Assembly: GCA_016703325.1 (NCBI GenBank)
Contig: JADJCH010000012.1
Location: 1-64,000, forward strand
Direction of reading: 5' to 3'
Source of the DNA: Burkholderiales bacterium
GTDB lineage: Bacteria; Pseudomonadota; Gammaproteobacteria; Burkholderiales; Burkholderiaceae_C
Length of the DNA: 64,000 bases
Shown here: in pieces, positions 52,376 to 61,137 of the stretch
How positions within the stretch are numbered: the stretch's first letter is position 1
How the letters are laid out: every line of letters begins with the position of its first letter
Made by a program: the position numbers and the translations under genes
Notes under the pieces: model-generated
What the model saw: the letters and a program-made list of their open reading frames with translations, nothing else
Databases searched by the model: none
Told to the model about the DNA's origin: nothing

Positions 52376-53788
52376 ATGAATACCACCCGCCCCACCACCC
52401 GCACCACCGCCCGCACCACGCAGGAATGGCAGGCCGCGGACGCCGCCCACTTCCTGCACCCCTTCACCGACTTCCAGGCCCTGGCCAAGAAGGGCTCGCG
52501 CATCATCACGCGGGCCGACAACATCTACCTCACCGACAGCGAGGGTGCCCGCATCCTGGACGCCATGAGTGGCCTGTGGTGCGTCAACGTCGGCTACGGC
52601 CAGCAGGCCCTGATTGACGCGGCCACCCGCCAGCTGCAGGAACTGCCCTTCTACAACTCCTTCTTCCAGACCACCACGCCGCCGGCCATCGAGCTGGCCG
52701 AACTGCTCGCCCAGGTGTCCCCTCCCGGCTTCCAGCATGTGTTCTTCAGCGGCTCCGGATCGGAGGGCAACGACACCGTCGTGCGCATGGTGCGCCGCTA
52801 CTGGGACCTGCAGGGCCAGCCCGATCGCCAGGTGATCATCAGCCGCTGGAACGGCTACCACGGCTCCACCATGGCCGGCGCCTCGCTGGGCGGCATGGCC
52901 TACATGCATGCCCAGGGTGGGCTGCCGATCCCGGGCATCACCCACATCGAGCAGCCGCACTGGTTCCTGCACGGCCGGCCGAAGGGCCTGTCACGCGAGG
53001 ACTTCGGCAAGCAGGCCGCCGGCTGGCTGGAGCAGAAGATCCTGGAGGTCGGCCCGGACAAGGTGGCCGCCTTCATCGGCGAGCCGGTGCAGGGAGCCGG
53101 CGGCGTGATCGTGCCGCCTGAGACCTACTGGCCGGAGATCCAGCGCATCTGCGACCAGTACGGCATCCTGCTGGTCAGCGATGAAGTCATCTGCGGATTC
53201 GGGCGCACCGGCCGCTGGTTCGGCTGCGAGACCATGGGCACCCGCCCGGACCTGATCACCTTCGCCAAGGGCGTCACCAGCGGCTACATCCCGCTGGGCG
53301 GCGTGCTGGTCGGCGAACGGGTGGCCAAGGCGCTGATCGAACAGGGCGGCGAGTTCGAACACGGCTACACCTACTCCGGCCATCCGGTGGCCTGCGCAGT
53401 GGCGCTGGCCAACATCCGCCTCATCCAGGAACAAAAGCTGGTCGAGCGGGTGCACGACGACCTCGGCCCCTACCTGGCTGATGCCTTCCGGGAGCTGTCT
53501 GCCCACCCGCTGGTGGGTGAAGCCCAGACCTGCGGCCTGATGGGCGCCCTGCAGCTGGTCAAGGACAAGGCCAGCGGCTCAGGCTTTGCGCCAGAGCTGG
53601 AGGTCGGCATGCTCTGTCGCGGCCACTGCTTCGGCAACGGCCTGATCATGCGGGCGGTGGGCGACCGCATGATCATCGCCCCGCCGCTGGTGATGACCCG
53701 GGCACAGATCGATGAAATGCTCGCCCTGATCCGGCTTTGCCTGGATCTGACGCTGGCCGACCTGCAAAGCCGAGGCTGGCTGGCATGA
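52376..53788 (+). CDS. spuC: Putrescine:pyruvate-type aminotransferase
   Basis: A 470-residue class III PLP aminotransferase. FLHPFTDFQALAKKGSRIIT is typical of SpuC/polyamine:pyruvate transaminases; PLP phosphate site SGSGSEGNDTVVRM; PLP lysine in TFAKGVTSGYIPLGG. It would convert putrescine to 4-aminobutyraldehyde with pyruvate as acceptor, a route parallel to PuuAB. The Thr-rich N-terminus (TTRPTTRTTARTT) is an odd tail. potF starts 260 bp on, after a gap holding a possible -10 (TAGACT near 53944) and no gene that I can support. Confidence 0.87.
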   Translation: MNTTRPTTRTTARTTQEWQAADAAHFLHPFTDFQALAKKGSRIITRADNIYLTDSEGARILDAMSGLWCVNVGYGQQALIDAATRQLQELPFYNSFFQTTTPPAIELAELLAQVSPPGFQHVFFSGSGSEGNDTVVRMVRRYWDLQGQPDRQVIISRWNGYHGSTMAGASLGGMAYMHAQGGLPIPGITHIEQPHWFLHGRPKGLSREDFGKQAAGWLEQKILEVGPDKVAAFIGEPVQGAGGVIVPPETYWPEIQRICDQYGILLVSDEVICGFGRTGRWFGCETMGTRPDLITFAKGVTSGYIPLGGVLVGERVAKALIEQGGEFEHGYTYSGHPVACAVALANIRLIQEQKLVERVHDDLGPYLADAFRELSAHPLVGEAQTCGLMGALQLVKDKASGSGFAPELEVGMLCRGHCFGNGLIMRAVGDRMIIAPPLVMTRAQIDEMLALIRLCLDLTLADLQSRGWLA

Positions 53789-54048
53789 CCCGATCTCGCC
53801 GTGGCATGGAGGGTCTGGCTTGCGATGTGCACCGCAGCACCAGCCGGCCCGTTGAGCCTGCGACTGTTGCGTGCAAGTCATCCCACCGGCTCCGAAGTGC
53901 CTCCAGGGAGTGATCCCGAGACCGCAACCCACTGCCGACGCTTAGACTCGTTGCAATCGTCAACTTCACCAGCCTTGGCCTCTTCAATGAGGTCTTCCGC
54001 CACCCGGCCCAGCGGCCGGCGGGGCATCACCCTTGCGGAGTGTTCTTC

Positions 54049-55164
54049 ATGAAACTGATGTCTGTCCGGTCGGTCGTTTCCCTGGCGGTGGCCGCCCTGT
54101 CGGTTTGGGCCGGCGCGGCCCAGGCCCAGGAAGAGGAGAAGGTCCTCAACATCTACAACTGGTCGGACTACATCGCCGAGGACACGATCCGGAACTTCGA
54201 GAAGGAAACCGGCATCAAGGTCCGCTACGACAACTTCGACAACAACGAGATCGTCCACGCCAAACTGGTGGCCGGCAAGACCGGTTACGACATCGTCGTG
54301 CCTTCCTCCAACTGGGCCAAGCTGCAGGCCGACGGCGGGCTGCTGCGCAAGATCGACAAGGGGCAGATCCCCAACCTGAAGAACCTGGATCCGGCGGTGC
54401 AGGCCCAGCTCTCGCGCATGGACCCGACCAATGAGTTCATGGTGAACTGGCTGTGGGGCTACACCACCGTGGGCATCAACGTCGAGAAGGTCAAGGCGGC
54501 ATTGGGCTCCACCCCGATGCCCGACAACGCCTGGGATCTGATCTTCAAGCCCGAGTACATCGCCAAGATGAAGTCCTGCGGTGTGTCCTTCCTGGACTCC
54601 GCCACGGAAGTGATTCCCGCGGCAATGCACTACCTGGGCAAGCCGGCCTTCAGCAAGAGCCCGGGGGACTACACCGCCGCCGCAGCCCTGCTCAAGTCCA
54701 TCCGACCTTCGGTGACGCTGTTCAGCTCCTCAGGCTACATCAACGACATGGCCAACGGCTCGATCTGCCTGGCGCTGGGCTGGTCCGGCGACATCAGCAT
54801 TGCCCGCCAACGCGCCATCGACGGCAAGACCGGCCAGAACATCCAGGTGCTGATCCCCAAGACCGGTGGCATCCTGTTTTTTGACGTGATGGTGATCCCC
54901 GCCGATGCCGCCCACCCGGGCAATGCGCACAAGTGGATCAATTACCTGCTGCGCCCCGAAGTGCACGCTGCGCTGACCAACAAGGTGTTCTACGCCAATC
55001 CGAACAAGGAGTCGAAGAAGTTCGTCAAGCCGGAGGTCGCCAACAACCCGACCGTGTTCCTTTCGGACGCGGACATGAAGAAGATGGTGCCGCCCGACGC
55101 GCTGAACAACGACCTGCGCCGCCTGATGACGCGCACCTACACCGGCTTCAAGACCGGCCTCTGA
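54049..55164 (+). CDS. potF: Putrescine-binding periplasmic protein
   Basis: A 371-residue solute-binding protein: signal peptide (SVVSLAVAALSVWAGAAQA), then VLNIYNWSDYIAEDTI, the PotD/PotF N-terminal signature with Trp and Asp ligands for the amine. SSSGYINDMANGSICLALGWSGD is the second-lobe site. GGAG precedes the ATG at 54049. It starts the importer potFGHI and probably takes putrescine. Confidence 0.93.
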   Translation: MKLMSVRSVVSLAVAALSVWAGAAQAQEEEKVLNIYNWSDYIAEDTIRNFEKETGIKVRYDNFDNNEIVHAKLVAGKTGYDIVVPSSNWAKLQADGGLLRKIDKGQIPNLKNLDPAVQAQLSRMDPTNEFMVNWLWGYTTVGINVEKVKAALGSTPMPDNAWDLIFKPEYIAKMKSCGVSFLDSATEVIPAAMHYLGKPAFSKSPGDYTAAAALLKSIRPSVTLFSSSGYINDMANGSICLALGWSGDISIARQRAIDGKTGQNIQVLIPKTGGILFFDVMVIPADAAHPGNAHKWINYLLRPEVHAALTNKVFYANPNKESKKFVKPEVANNPTVFLSDADMKKMVPPDALNNDLRRLMTRTYTGFKTGL

Positions 55165-55222
55165 AACGGTTCAGACCCTTGCGCTGGTCCCAAGCGGGTC
55201 AGCGCCCGACTGGAGCGCATTG

Positions 55223-56389
55223 ATGGCAAGCGGCAGCATGGCGGGTCCGGCGGTTGCGTCGGCAGCGACGCCGACGGTGGCAACGGTGGCAAGCAAGGAG
55301 GCCGATCGGCCCGCCTTCCTGCGCATCCGCGACGTGGTGAAAGACTTCGGGGGTTACCGCGCCGTCGACCACGTCAGCCTGGACATCGCCAAAGGCGAGA
55401 TCTTCGCGCTGCTGGGCTCGTCGGGCTGTGGCAAGACCACGCTGCTGCGCATGCTGGCGGGTTTCGAGGCGCCCACCTCCGGGCAGATCATCCTCAACGG
55501 GCAGGATCTGGCCGGGCTGCCGCCCTACGAGCGGCCGCTGAACATGATGTTCCAGTCCTATGCGCTGTTCCCGCACCTGACGGTGTGGGAGAACATCGCC
55601 TTCGGACTGCAGCGCGACGGCCTGCCCAAGCCGCAGATCGCCGAGCGGGTCGAGTCCATGCTCAAGCTCACGCAGCTGGGCAAATACGCCAAGCGCAAGC
55701 CGCACCAGCTTTCCGGCGGGCAGCAGCAGCGCGTCGCACTGGCGCGCAGCCTGGCCAAACAGCCCCAACTGCTGCTGTTGGATGAACCGCTGGGGGCGCT
55801 GGACAAAAAGCTGCGCGAGCAGACCCAGATCGAGCTGGTCAACATCATCGAGCAGGTCGGCGTGACCTGCGTGATGGTGACCCACGACCAGGAGGAGGCC
55901 ATGACCATGGCCTCCCGTATCGCCGTGATGAGTGAGGGCAGCTTCCTGCAGGTGGGAGCGCCTCAGGAGATCTACGAGACCCCGGCCACCCGCTTCGTCG
56001 CGGACTTCATCGGCAATGTCAACCTGATGGACGGCACCCTGGCGGTGGACGAGCCCGACCATGTGGTGATCGACTGTGCCGATTGCCGCCACTACGTCGG
56101 CCATGGCATCACCGGCACCGCGGGCATGGCGGTCTCGGTGGCGCTGCGGCCGGAGAAGATCCACGTCAGCAGCCACCCGCCAACCGACGAATTCAACACC
56201 GCCCGGGGCACCATCCAGGAGATGTCCTACTTCGGCAGCTACACGGTCTATCGCCTCAAGCTGGCCAGTGGCGCGGTGCTCAAGGTGACGCAGGCCAACA
56301 CCACGCGCCACCGCGACGATGAGCTGACCTGGGGCGACGAGGTCTGGGCCCACTGGTCCCGCTCGGCCCATGTGGTGCTGACCCAATGA
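55223..56389 (+). CDS. potG: Polyamine ABC transporter ATP-binding protein
   Basis: A 388-residue ABC ATPase with Walker A GSSGCGKT (65-72), signature LSGGQQQR, Walker B LLLLDEPLGALD, H-loop VMVTHDQEEA, and a C-terminal TOBE regulatory domain. The first 30 residues are an Ala/Thr-rich extra tail. Its stop overlaps potH by ATGA. Energises putrescine uptake. Confidence 0.95.
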   Translation: MASGSMAGPAVASAATPTVATVASKEADRPAFLRIRDVVKDFGGYRAVDHVSLDIAKGEIFALLGSSGCGKTTLLRMLAGFEAPTSGQIILNGQDLAGLPPYERPLNMMFQSYALFPHLTVWENIAFGLQRDGLPKPQIAERVESMLKLTQLGKYAKRKPHQLSGGQQQRVALARSLAKQPQLLLLDEPLGALDKKLREQTQIELVNIIEQVGVTCVMVTHDQEEAMTMASRIAVMSEGSFLQVGAPQEIYETPATRFVADFIGNVNLMDGTLAVDEPDHVVIDCADCRHYVGHGITGTAGMAVSVALRPEKIHVSSHPPTDEFNTARGTIQEMSYFGSYTVYRLKLASGAVLKVTQANTTRHRDDELTWGDEVWAHWSRSAHVVLTQ

Positions 56390-57333
56390 GCCTGGCCCGA
56401 ATCGGTGCGCTCGGACCGCAGCTGCGCGGCTGGTTCACCGGCCGCCGGCTGGTGATTGGCATCCCCTACTTCTGGCTGCTGGTGTTCTTCCTGCTGCCTT
56501 TCCTGATCCTGGCCAAGATCAGTGTCTCCGAGATGGAGACGGTGCACTTCAAGGACCTGATCACCTACAGCGACGGCCTGCTGCGCCTGACGCTGAAACT
56601 GGGCAACTACGTCTTCATCACCGAGGACGAGTTGTACTGGCGCACCTACCTGGCCAGCCTGAAGTACGCCGCGGCCACGACCGTGCTGTGCCTGGCCATC
56701 GGCTACCCCTTCGCCTATTTCATGGCCCGGGCCCGCTCCAGCGTCCAGCCGGCGCTGCTGATGCTGGTGATGCTGCCGTTCTGGACCTCCTTCCTGCTGC
56801 GGGTCTACTCCTGGAAGGGACTGCTGTCGGAAAACGGCTGGGTGGCCGATGCCCTGATCGCCGTGGGGGCCGACCACCTGCTGGCCGCTGCGGGGCTGAT
56901 CCCGGCCGCCGGCAAGCTGATGCACACCCCCTTTTCGCTGGTGCTGGGCATGGTCTACACCTACCTGCCCTTCATGATCCTGCCGCTGTACGGCAACCTG
57001 GCCAAACTGGATCTGCGCCTGCTGGAGGCTGCTGCGGATCTGGGCGCCACGCCCTGGGTGGCATTCTGGAAGGTCACGGTGCCCCTGTCCAAGGCCGGCA
57101 TCATCGCCGGCTCGATGCTGGTGTTCATCCCCTGCGTGGGCGAATACGTCATCCCGGAGCTGCTCGGTGGCCCGGAGACCATGATGATCGGCCGCACCAT
57201 GTGGGATGAGTTCTTCTCCAACAACGACTGGCCGATGGCCTCCGCGGTGGCGGTGGTGATGATCCTCCTGATCCTTGTACCGCTGGCCATCTTCAACAAG
57301 TACCAGGCCGAGGCACAGGAGCGTGGCCGATGA
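56386..57333 (+). CDS. potH: Polyamine ABC transporter permease (first)
   Basis: A 315-residue inner-membrane permease of the PotB/PotH family with six predicted helices (PYFWLLVFFLLPFLILAKISVS first) and the EAA loop EAAADLGATPWVAFWKVTVPLS. Overlaps potG and potI by 4 bases each. Forms a heterodimer with PotI. Confidence 0.95.
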   Translation: MSLARIGALGPQLRGWFTGRRLVIGIPYFWLLVFFLLPFLILAKISVSEMETVHFKDLITYSDGLLRLTLKLGNYVFITEDELYWRTYLASLKYAAATTVLCLAIGYPFAYFMARARSSVQPALLMLVMLPFWTSFLLRVYSWKGLLSENGWVADALIAVGADHLLAAAGLIPAAGKLMHTPFSLVLGMVYTYLPFMILPLYGNLAKLDLRLLEAAADLGATPWVAFWKVTVPLSKAGIIAGSMLVFIPCVGEYVIPELLGGPETMMIGRTMWDEFFSNNDWPMASAVAVVMILLILVPLAIFNKYQAEAQERGR

Positions 57334-58178
57334 GCAGAGGTACTTCGGCCGCCTTCAACCGACGCTTTGCCGTGGGCTGGCTGGTTGCGGGATTTGTGTT
57401 CCTCTACCTGCCGATCCTGGCGCTGGTGGTCTATTCCTTCAACGACTCGCCGGTGCCCAACGTCTGGCGCGGCTTCACGTTGAAGTGGTACGCCGCGCTG
57501 GCGGAGGACCATGAGCTGATCACCAGCCTGTGGCTGTCGCTGCGCATCGCCTTCATGACCGCCTGCGGATCGGTGCTGCTGGGCACGCTGGCGGCGTTTG
57601 CACTGGTCAAGTACCGCCGGTTCACCGGGCGCACCGTCTTCTCCGGCATGGTCAATGCCCCGCTGGTGATGCCGGAGGTGGTGGTAGGACTGTCGCTGCT
57701 GCTGATGCTGGTGTCGGTGCAGCGCGCGCTGGGTTTCCCTGAGCGTGGCACCCTGACCATCTGGCTGGGTCACCTGCTGCTGGGGCTGGCCTATGCGACC
57801 GTGGTGATTCAGGCCCGGCTGGGGGAGCTCAATCCCCAGCTGGAAGAGGCCGCCATGGACCTGGGAGCCCGCCCGCACCAGGTGTTCAGGCTGGTGACCT
57901 TGCCGATGATCACCCAGTCGATGCTGTCGGCCTGGCTGCTGACCTTCACCCTGTCGCTGGACGACGTGGTGCTGTCGGCCTTCCTGTCCGGCCCGGGCGC
58001 CACCACCATGCCGTTGGTGATCTTCTCCCGTGCCCGGCTGGGCCTGAACCCCAGCGTCAATGCCATTGCCACTGTGGTGGTGGTGGTGGTCTCGATCGGC
58101 GTGATCGCTGCCAGCTACGCCATCGCCCGCGCCGAACGGCGCCGCCAGCTCGAGATGGCCGAAGCCGCCCGACACTGA
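57330..58178 (+). CDS. potI: Polyamine ABC transporter permease (second)
   Basis: A 282-residue permease of the PotC/PotI family (FLYLPILALVVYSFNDSPVPNVW) with the EAA loop EAAMDLGARPHQVFRLVTLPM. Ends the core importer; the beta-barrel gene begins 68 bp later on the same strand. Confidence 0.95.
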   Translation: MSRGTSAAFNRRFAVGWLVAGFVFLYLPILALVVYSFNDSPVPNVWRGFTLKWYAALAEDHELITSLWLSLRIAFMTACGSVLLGTLAAFALVKYRRFTGRTVFSGMVNAPLVMPEVVVGLSLLLMLVSVQRALGFPERGTLTIWLGHLLLGLAYATVVIQARLGELNPQLEEAAMDLGARPHQVFRLVTLPMITQSMLSAWLLTFTLSLDDVVLSAFLSGPGATTMPLVIFSRARLGLNPSVNAIATVVVVVVSIGVIAASYAIARAERRRQLEMAEAARH

Positions 58179-58246
58179 CGGCGTCCGTTTGCGCCGTTCT
58201 TCCCCCAAACCATCCCCTACCTGAACCCGATCCGAGGAGAGCCCCC

Positions 58247-59638
58247 ATGACCCCCAGGCGCCCCACTGCCCACCAGCTGCCTCTGCTGCTCGCCCCGCTG
58301 GTGCTGGCCCTGACGACGGTATTCCCTGCCGCGGCAGCAGCCCAGGGCAACCCGTCGGTGGCCGATGAACTCAAGGCCCTGAAGGACAAGGTCAACGAAC
58401 TGGAGCGCAAGCTCGAGTCGCGCGGCCCTGGCATGACGCCCGACCAGCAGTCCGAAATGAACCGCATCGCCGTCAAGACCGAGGCGATGGAGGACTCCCG
58501 CGACGCCGCCGGCATGAAGATGCTCAAGATCAGCGGCTACATGGACCCCACCTTCATCTGGAACAAGGCGCAGGACCGTGCCGGCTTCCAGTTCCTCAAC
58601 CGGGTGGACGACGACGGCTACAACTACGACAACTCCTACTTCGGCGCTGCAGTGATCGATTTCCAGAAGGAGACCGAGTCCGGCACCAAGTGGCGCCTGA
58701 CGCTGGCGCCCAACCGCGGAGTCGGTTCGGTATTCGACGGCACGTCGCCGGTGCACGAGGCCACCGTCTCCATCCCGCTGGGCAGCCTGCAGACCCGCTT
58801 CATCGCCGGCCAGATGCCGGACTGGTCGGGCTACGAGTACCTGCAGCCCACGCTGAACAAGCTGATCACCCACAACCTGCTGTTCGACTTCACGCTGCCC
58901 ACCGCCTACACCGGCGCCGGCATGGAGTACTCCCGCAGCAAGTGGTTGAGCAAGCTGATGATTGCCAACGTCAACACCGCCAAGAAGTCCAGCGGCAACA
59001 AGACGCCGGCCTTCGTCTATCGGGTCGACTACGCCAAGGGCGAGTTCCAGGGCTTCGGCTTTGCCGGCCTGCACGGCAAGCTGGCCAACTTCAAGGCCGA
59101 TGAGGTGGACGACACCACCGGAGACCTGCTGTTCCCGAACGACAGCGGCAAGAACACGATGGCGCACCTCTTCGAGGTCGACGCTTACTTCATGCGCGGA
59201 GACGTGACCTGGCAGGGCCAACTCACCTACGGCACCCAGAAGAATGCCGCCATTACCGCCGACCCGGTGACCGGTGCGCTGCGGGATGCGCAATGGATCG
59301 GTGCCTCCACCCTGTTCGCCTACAAGTGGATGCCGCGCTTCGAGACCACGGCACGCCTGGACTACATCCAGAACAAAAAGAATGGCGGCGGCCTGCTGGG
59401 CTACACCTCGGCCGACGATCGCAACGGCATCGGCCCGGACGCAGCCGGTGACCCCGAAAAGGGCGCCAACCGCATGGCGCTGACCTTGGGCGCCTCCTAT
59501 CTCTGGGACCTCAACACCACCTTCAAGGCCGAGTACCGCATGGACCGCGCCAACCTGCCGGTGTTCACCAACGTCAAGGACGGCAGCTCCAGCAAGTCCA
59601 ACCACCTGCTGGCCACCTCGGTGCTGGTGAGCTTCTGA
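58247..59638 (+). CDS. DUF3138-type outer-membrane beta-barrel, candidate polyamine porin
   Basis: A 463-residue secreted protein: signal peptide ending AAAAAQG, a coiled coil (VADELKALKDKVNELERKLES), then alternating beta-strand sequence rich in Tyr/Trp ending VLVSF, the BamA signal. It fits the Burkholderiales DUF3138 family, whose function I cannot name. Position after potFGHI and 2 bp before an aldehyde dehydrogenase of the same pathway suggests that it lets polyamines through the outer membrane; no homology to known polyamine channels is claimed. Many acidic residues (DDDGYNYDNSYF) would suit a cation route. Confidence 0.75.
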   Translation: MTPRRPTAHQLPLLLAPLVLALTTVFPAAAAAQGNPSVADELKALKDKVNELERKLESRGPGMTPDQQSEMNRIAVKTEAMEDSRDAAGMKMLKISGYMDPTFIWNKAQDRAGFQFLNRVDDDGYNYDNSYFGAAVIDFQKETESGTKWRLTLAPNRGVGSVFDGTSPVHEATVSIPLGSLQTRFIAGQMPDWSGYEYLQPTLNKLITHNLLFDFTLPTAYTGAGMEYSRSKWLSKLMIANVNTAKKSSGNKTPAFVYRVDYAKGEFQGFGFAGLHGKLANFKADEVDDTTGDLLFPNDSGKNTMAHLFEVDAYFMRGDVTWQGQLTYGTQKNAAITADPVTGALRDAQWIGASTLFAYKWMPRFETTARLDYIQNKKNGGGLLGYTSADDRNGIGPDAAGDPEKGANRMALTLGASYLWDLNTTFKAEYRMDRANLPVFTNVKDGSSSKSNHLLATSVLVSF

Positions 59639-59640
59639 GC

Positions 59641-61137
59641 ATGACGGCCGCGACCCTGAGCTGGACTGAACGGGCTGCAGCGCTGACCCTGGATGGCCGC
59701 TGTGTCATCGAAGGCCAACGACGCGATGCCGCCGATGGCAGCACTTTCGCCAAGCACTCTCCGATCGACGCCCGCCGGCTCGGCAGCGTCGCGCGCGGCC
59801 AGGCGGCAGACATCGATGCCGCCGTGGCCAGCGCCCGAGCCGCCTTTGACGACGGCCGCTGGGCCCGGCGGGCTCCGGCCGCACGCAAGAAGGTGCTGCA
59901 GGCCTTTGCCGAAAAGATCCTGGCGGCCAAGGACGAACTCGCCCTGCTGGAAACGCTGGACATGGGCAAACCCATCCAGTTCTCCCGCACGGTGGACGTG
60001 CCCGCCACGGCGCGCTGCATCCAGTGGTACGCGGAGGCCATCGACAAGGTCTACGATGAGATCGCGCCCACCGGGCCGAATGCGCTGGCGCTGATCACCC
60101 GCGAGGCGATGGGCGTGATCGGCTGCATCGTGCCCTGGAACTACCCGATGATCATGGCGGCCTGGAAGCTCGGCCCCGCCCTGGCCACCGGCAACTCGGT
60201 GGTGCTCAAGCCCAGCGAAAAGTCGCCCTACACCGCTCTGCGGCTGGCCGAACTGGCGCTGGAGGCAGGCCTGCCGCCGGGTGTCTTCAACGTGGTGCCC
60301 GGCTACGGCCACGAAGCCGGCGAGGCGCTGGCGCTGCACCCGCAGGTGGACGCCATCGGCTTCACCGGCTCCACCCGCACCGGCCGGCGCATGCTGGACT
60401 ATGCGGCGCGCTCCAATCTCAAGCGGGTCTACAACGAACTCGGCGGCAAGAGTGCCTTCCTCGTCTTCCCGGACTTCGAGAACCTGCCGCGCGCCGCCAG
60501 GACCCTGACCGAATCGATGTTCTTCAACCAGGGCGAAAGCTGCAACGCGCCGTCGCGGGTGCTGGTGCACGAAAGCATTGCCGACCGATTCGTGGAGCTG
60601 CTGGCCTCCCACGCCCCGGCCTGGCAGCCGGCCGATCCGCTGGCGCCCGCCACGGTGATGGGCGCGCTGGTCGACGAGACCCAGCTGCGCACCGTGATGG
60701 GCTACATCGAGGCAGGCCGTGAGCAGGGTGCCCGCTGCGTGGTCGGAGGTCGCCAGGCTCGCACCGAGACCGGTGGCTACTACGTCGAACCCACCGTGTT
60801 TGACGGTGTGACCCCGGCGATGAAGATTGCGCAGGAAGAGATCTTCGGCCCGGTCACCGCGGTGATCCGCTTCAGGGAAGAGGCCGAGGCCATCGCCATT
60901 GCCAACGGCACTGCCTACGGCCTGCAGGCCAGCGTCTGGAGCGACAACCTCAACCGCGCCCACCGAGTGGCCCGGGCACTGCGGGCCGGCACCGTCCACG
61001 TCAACCAGTACGACGAGGACGACATCACCGTGCCCTTCGGCGGTTACAAACAAAGCGGCAACGGGCGGGACAAGAGCCTGCACGCCTTCGACAAGTACAC
61101 CGAGCTGAAGACCACCTGGCTGCGGATCGAGGATTGA
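59641..61137 (+). CDS. puuC: Gamma-glutamyl-gamma-aminobutyraldehyde dehydrogenase-like
   Basis: A 498-residue NAD(P)+ aldehyde dehydrogenase. Nucleophile Cys301 (FNQGESCNAPSRV), general base Glu266 (NELGGKS), and coenzyme loop VPWNYPM. In this context it oxidises gamma-glutamyl-gamma-aminobutyraldehyde for PuuD, or aminobutyraldehyde from the transaminase. Stop overlaps the next gene's TTG start. Confidence 0.9.
   Translation: MTAATLSWTERAAALTLDGRCVIEGQRRDAADGSTFAKHSPIDARRLGSVARGQAADIDAAVASARAAFDDGRWARRAPAARKKVLQAFAEKILAAKDELALLETLDMGKPIQFSRTVDVPATARCIQWYAEAIDKVYDEIAPTGPNALALITREAMGVIGCIVPWNYPMIMAAWKLGPALATGNSVVLKPSEKSPYTALRLAELALEAGLPPGVFNVVPGYGHEAGEALALHPQVDAIGFTGSTRTGRRMLDYAARSNLKRVYNELGGKSAFLVFPDFENLPRAARTLTESMFFNQGESCNAPSRVLVHESIADRFVELLASHAPAWQPADPLAPATVMGALVDETQLRTVMGYIEAGREQGARCVVGGRQARTETGGYYVEPTVFDGVTPAMKIAQEEIFGPVTAVIRFREEAEAIAIANGTAYGLQASVWSDNLNRAHRVARALRAGTVHVNQYDEDDITVPFGGYKQSGNGRDKSLHAFDKYTELKTTWLRIED

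Noticed and set aside
53801..54052. Possible 83-codon gene before potF
   Set aside because: Low-complexity translation, no ribosome site, overlaps the potF start; treated as intergenic.
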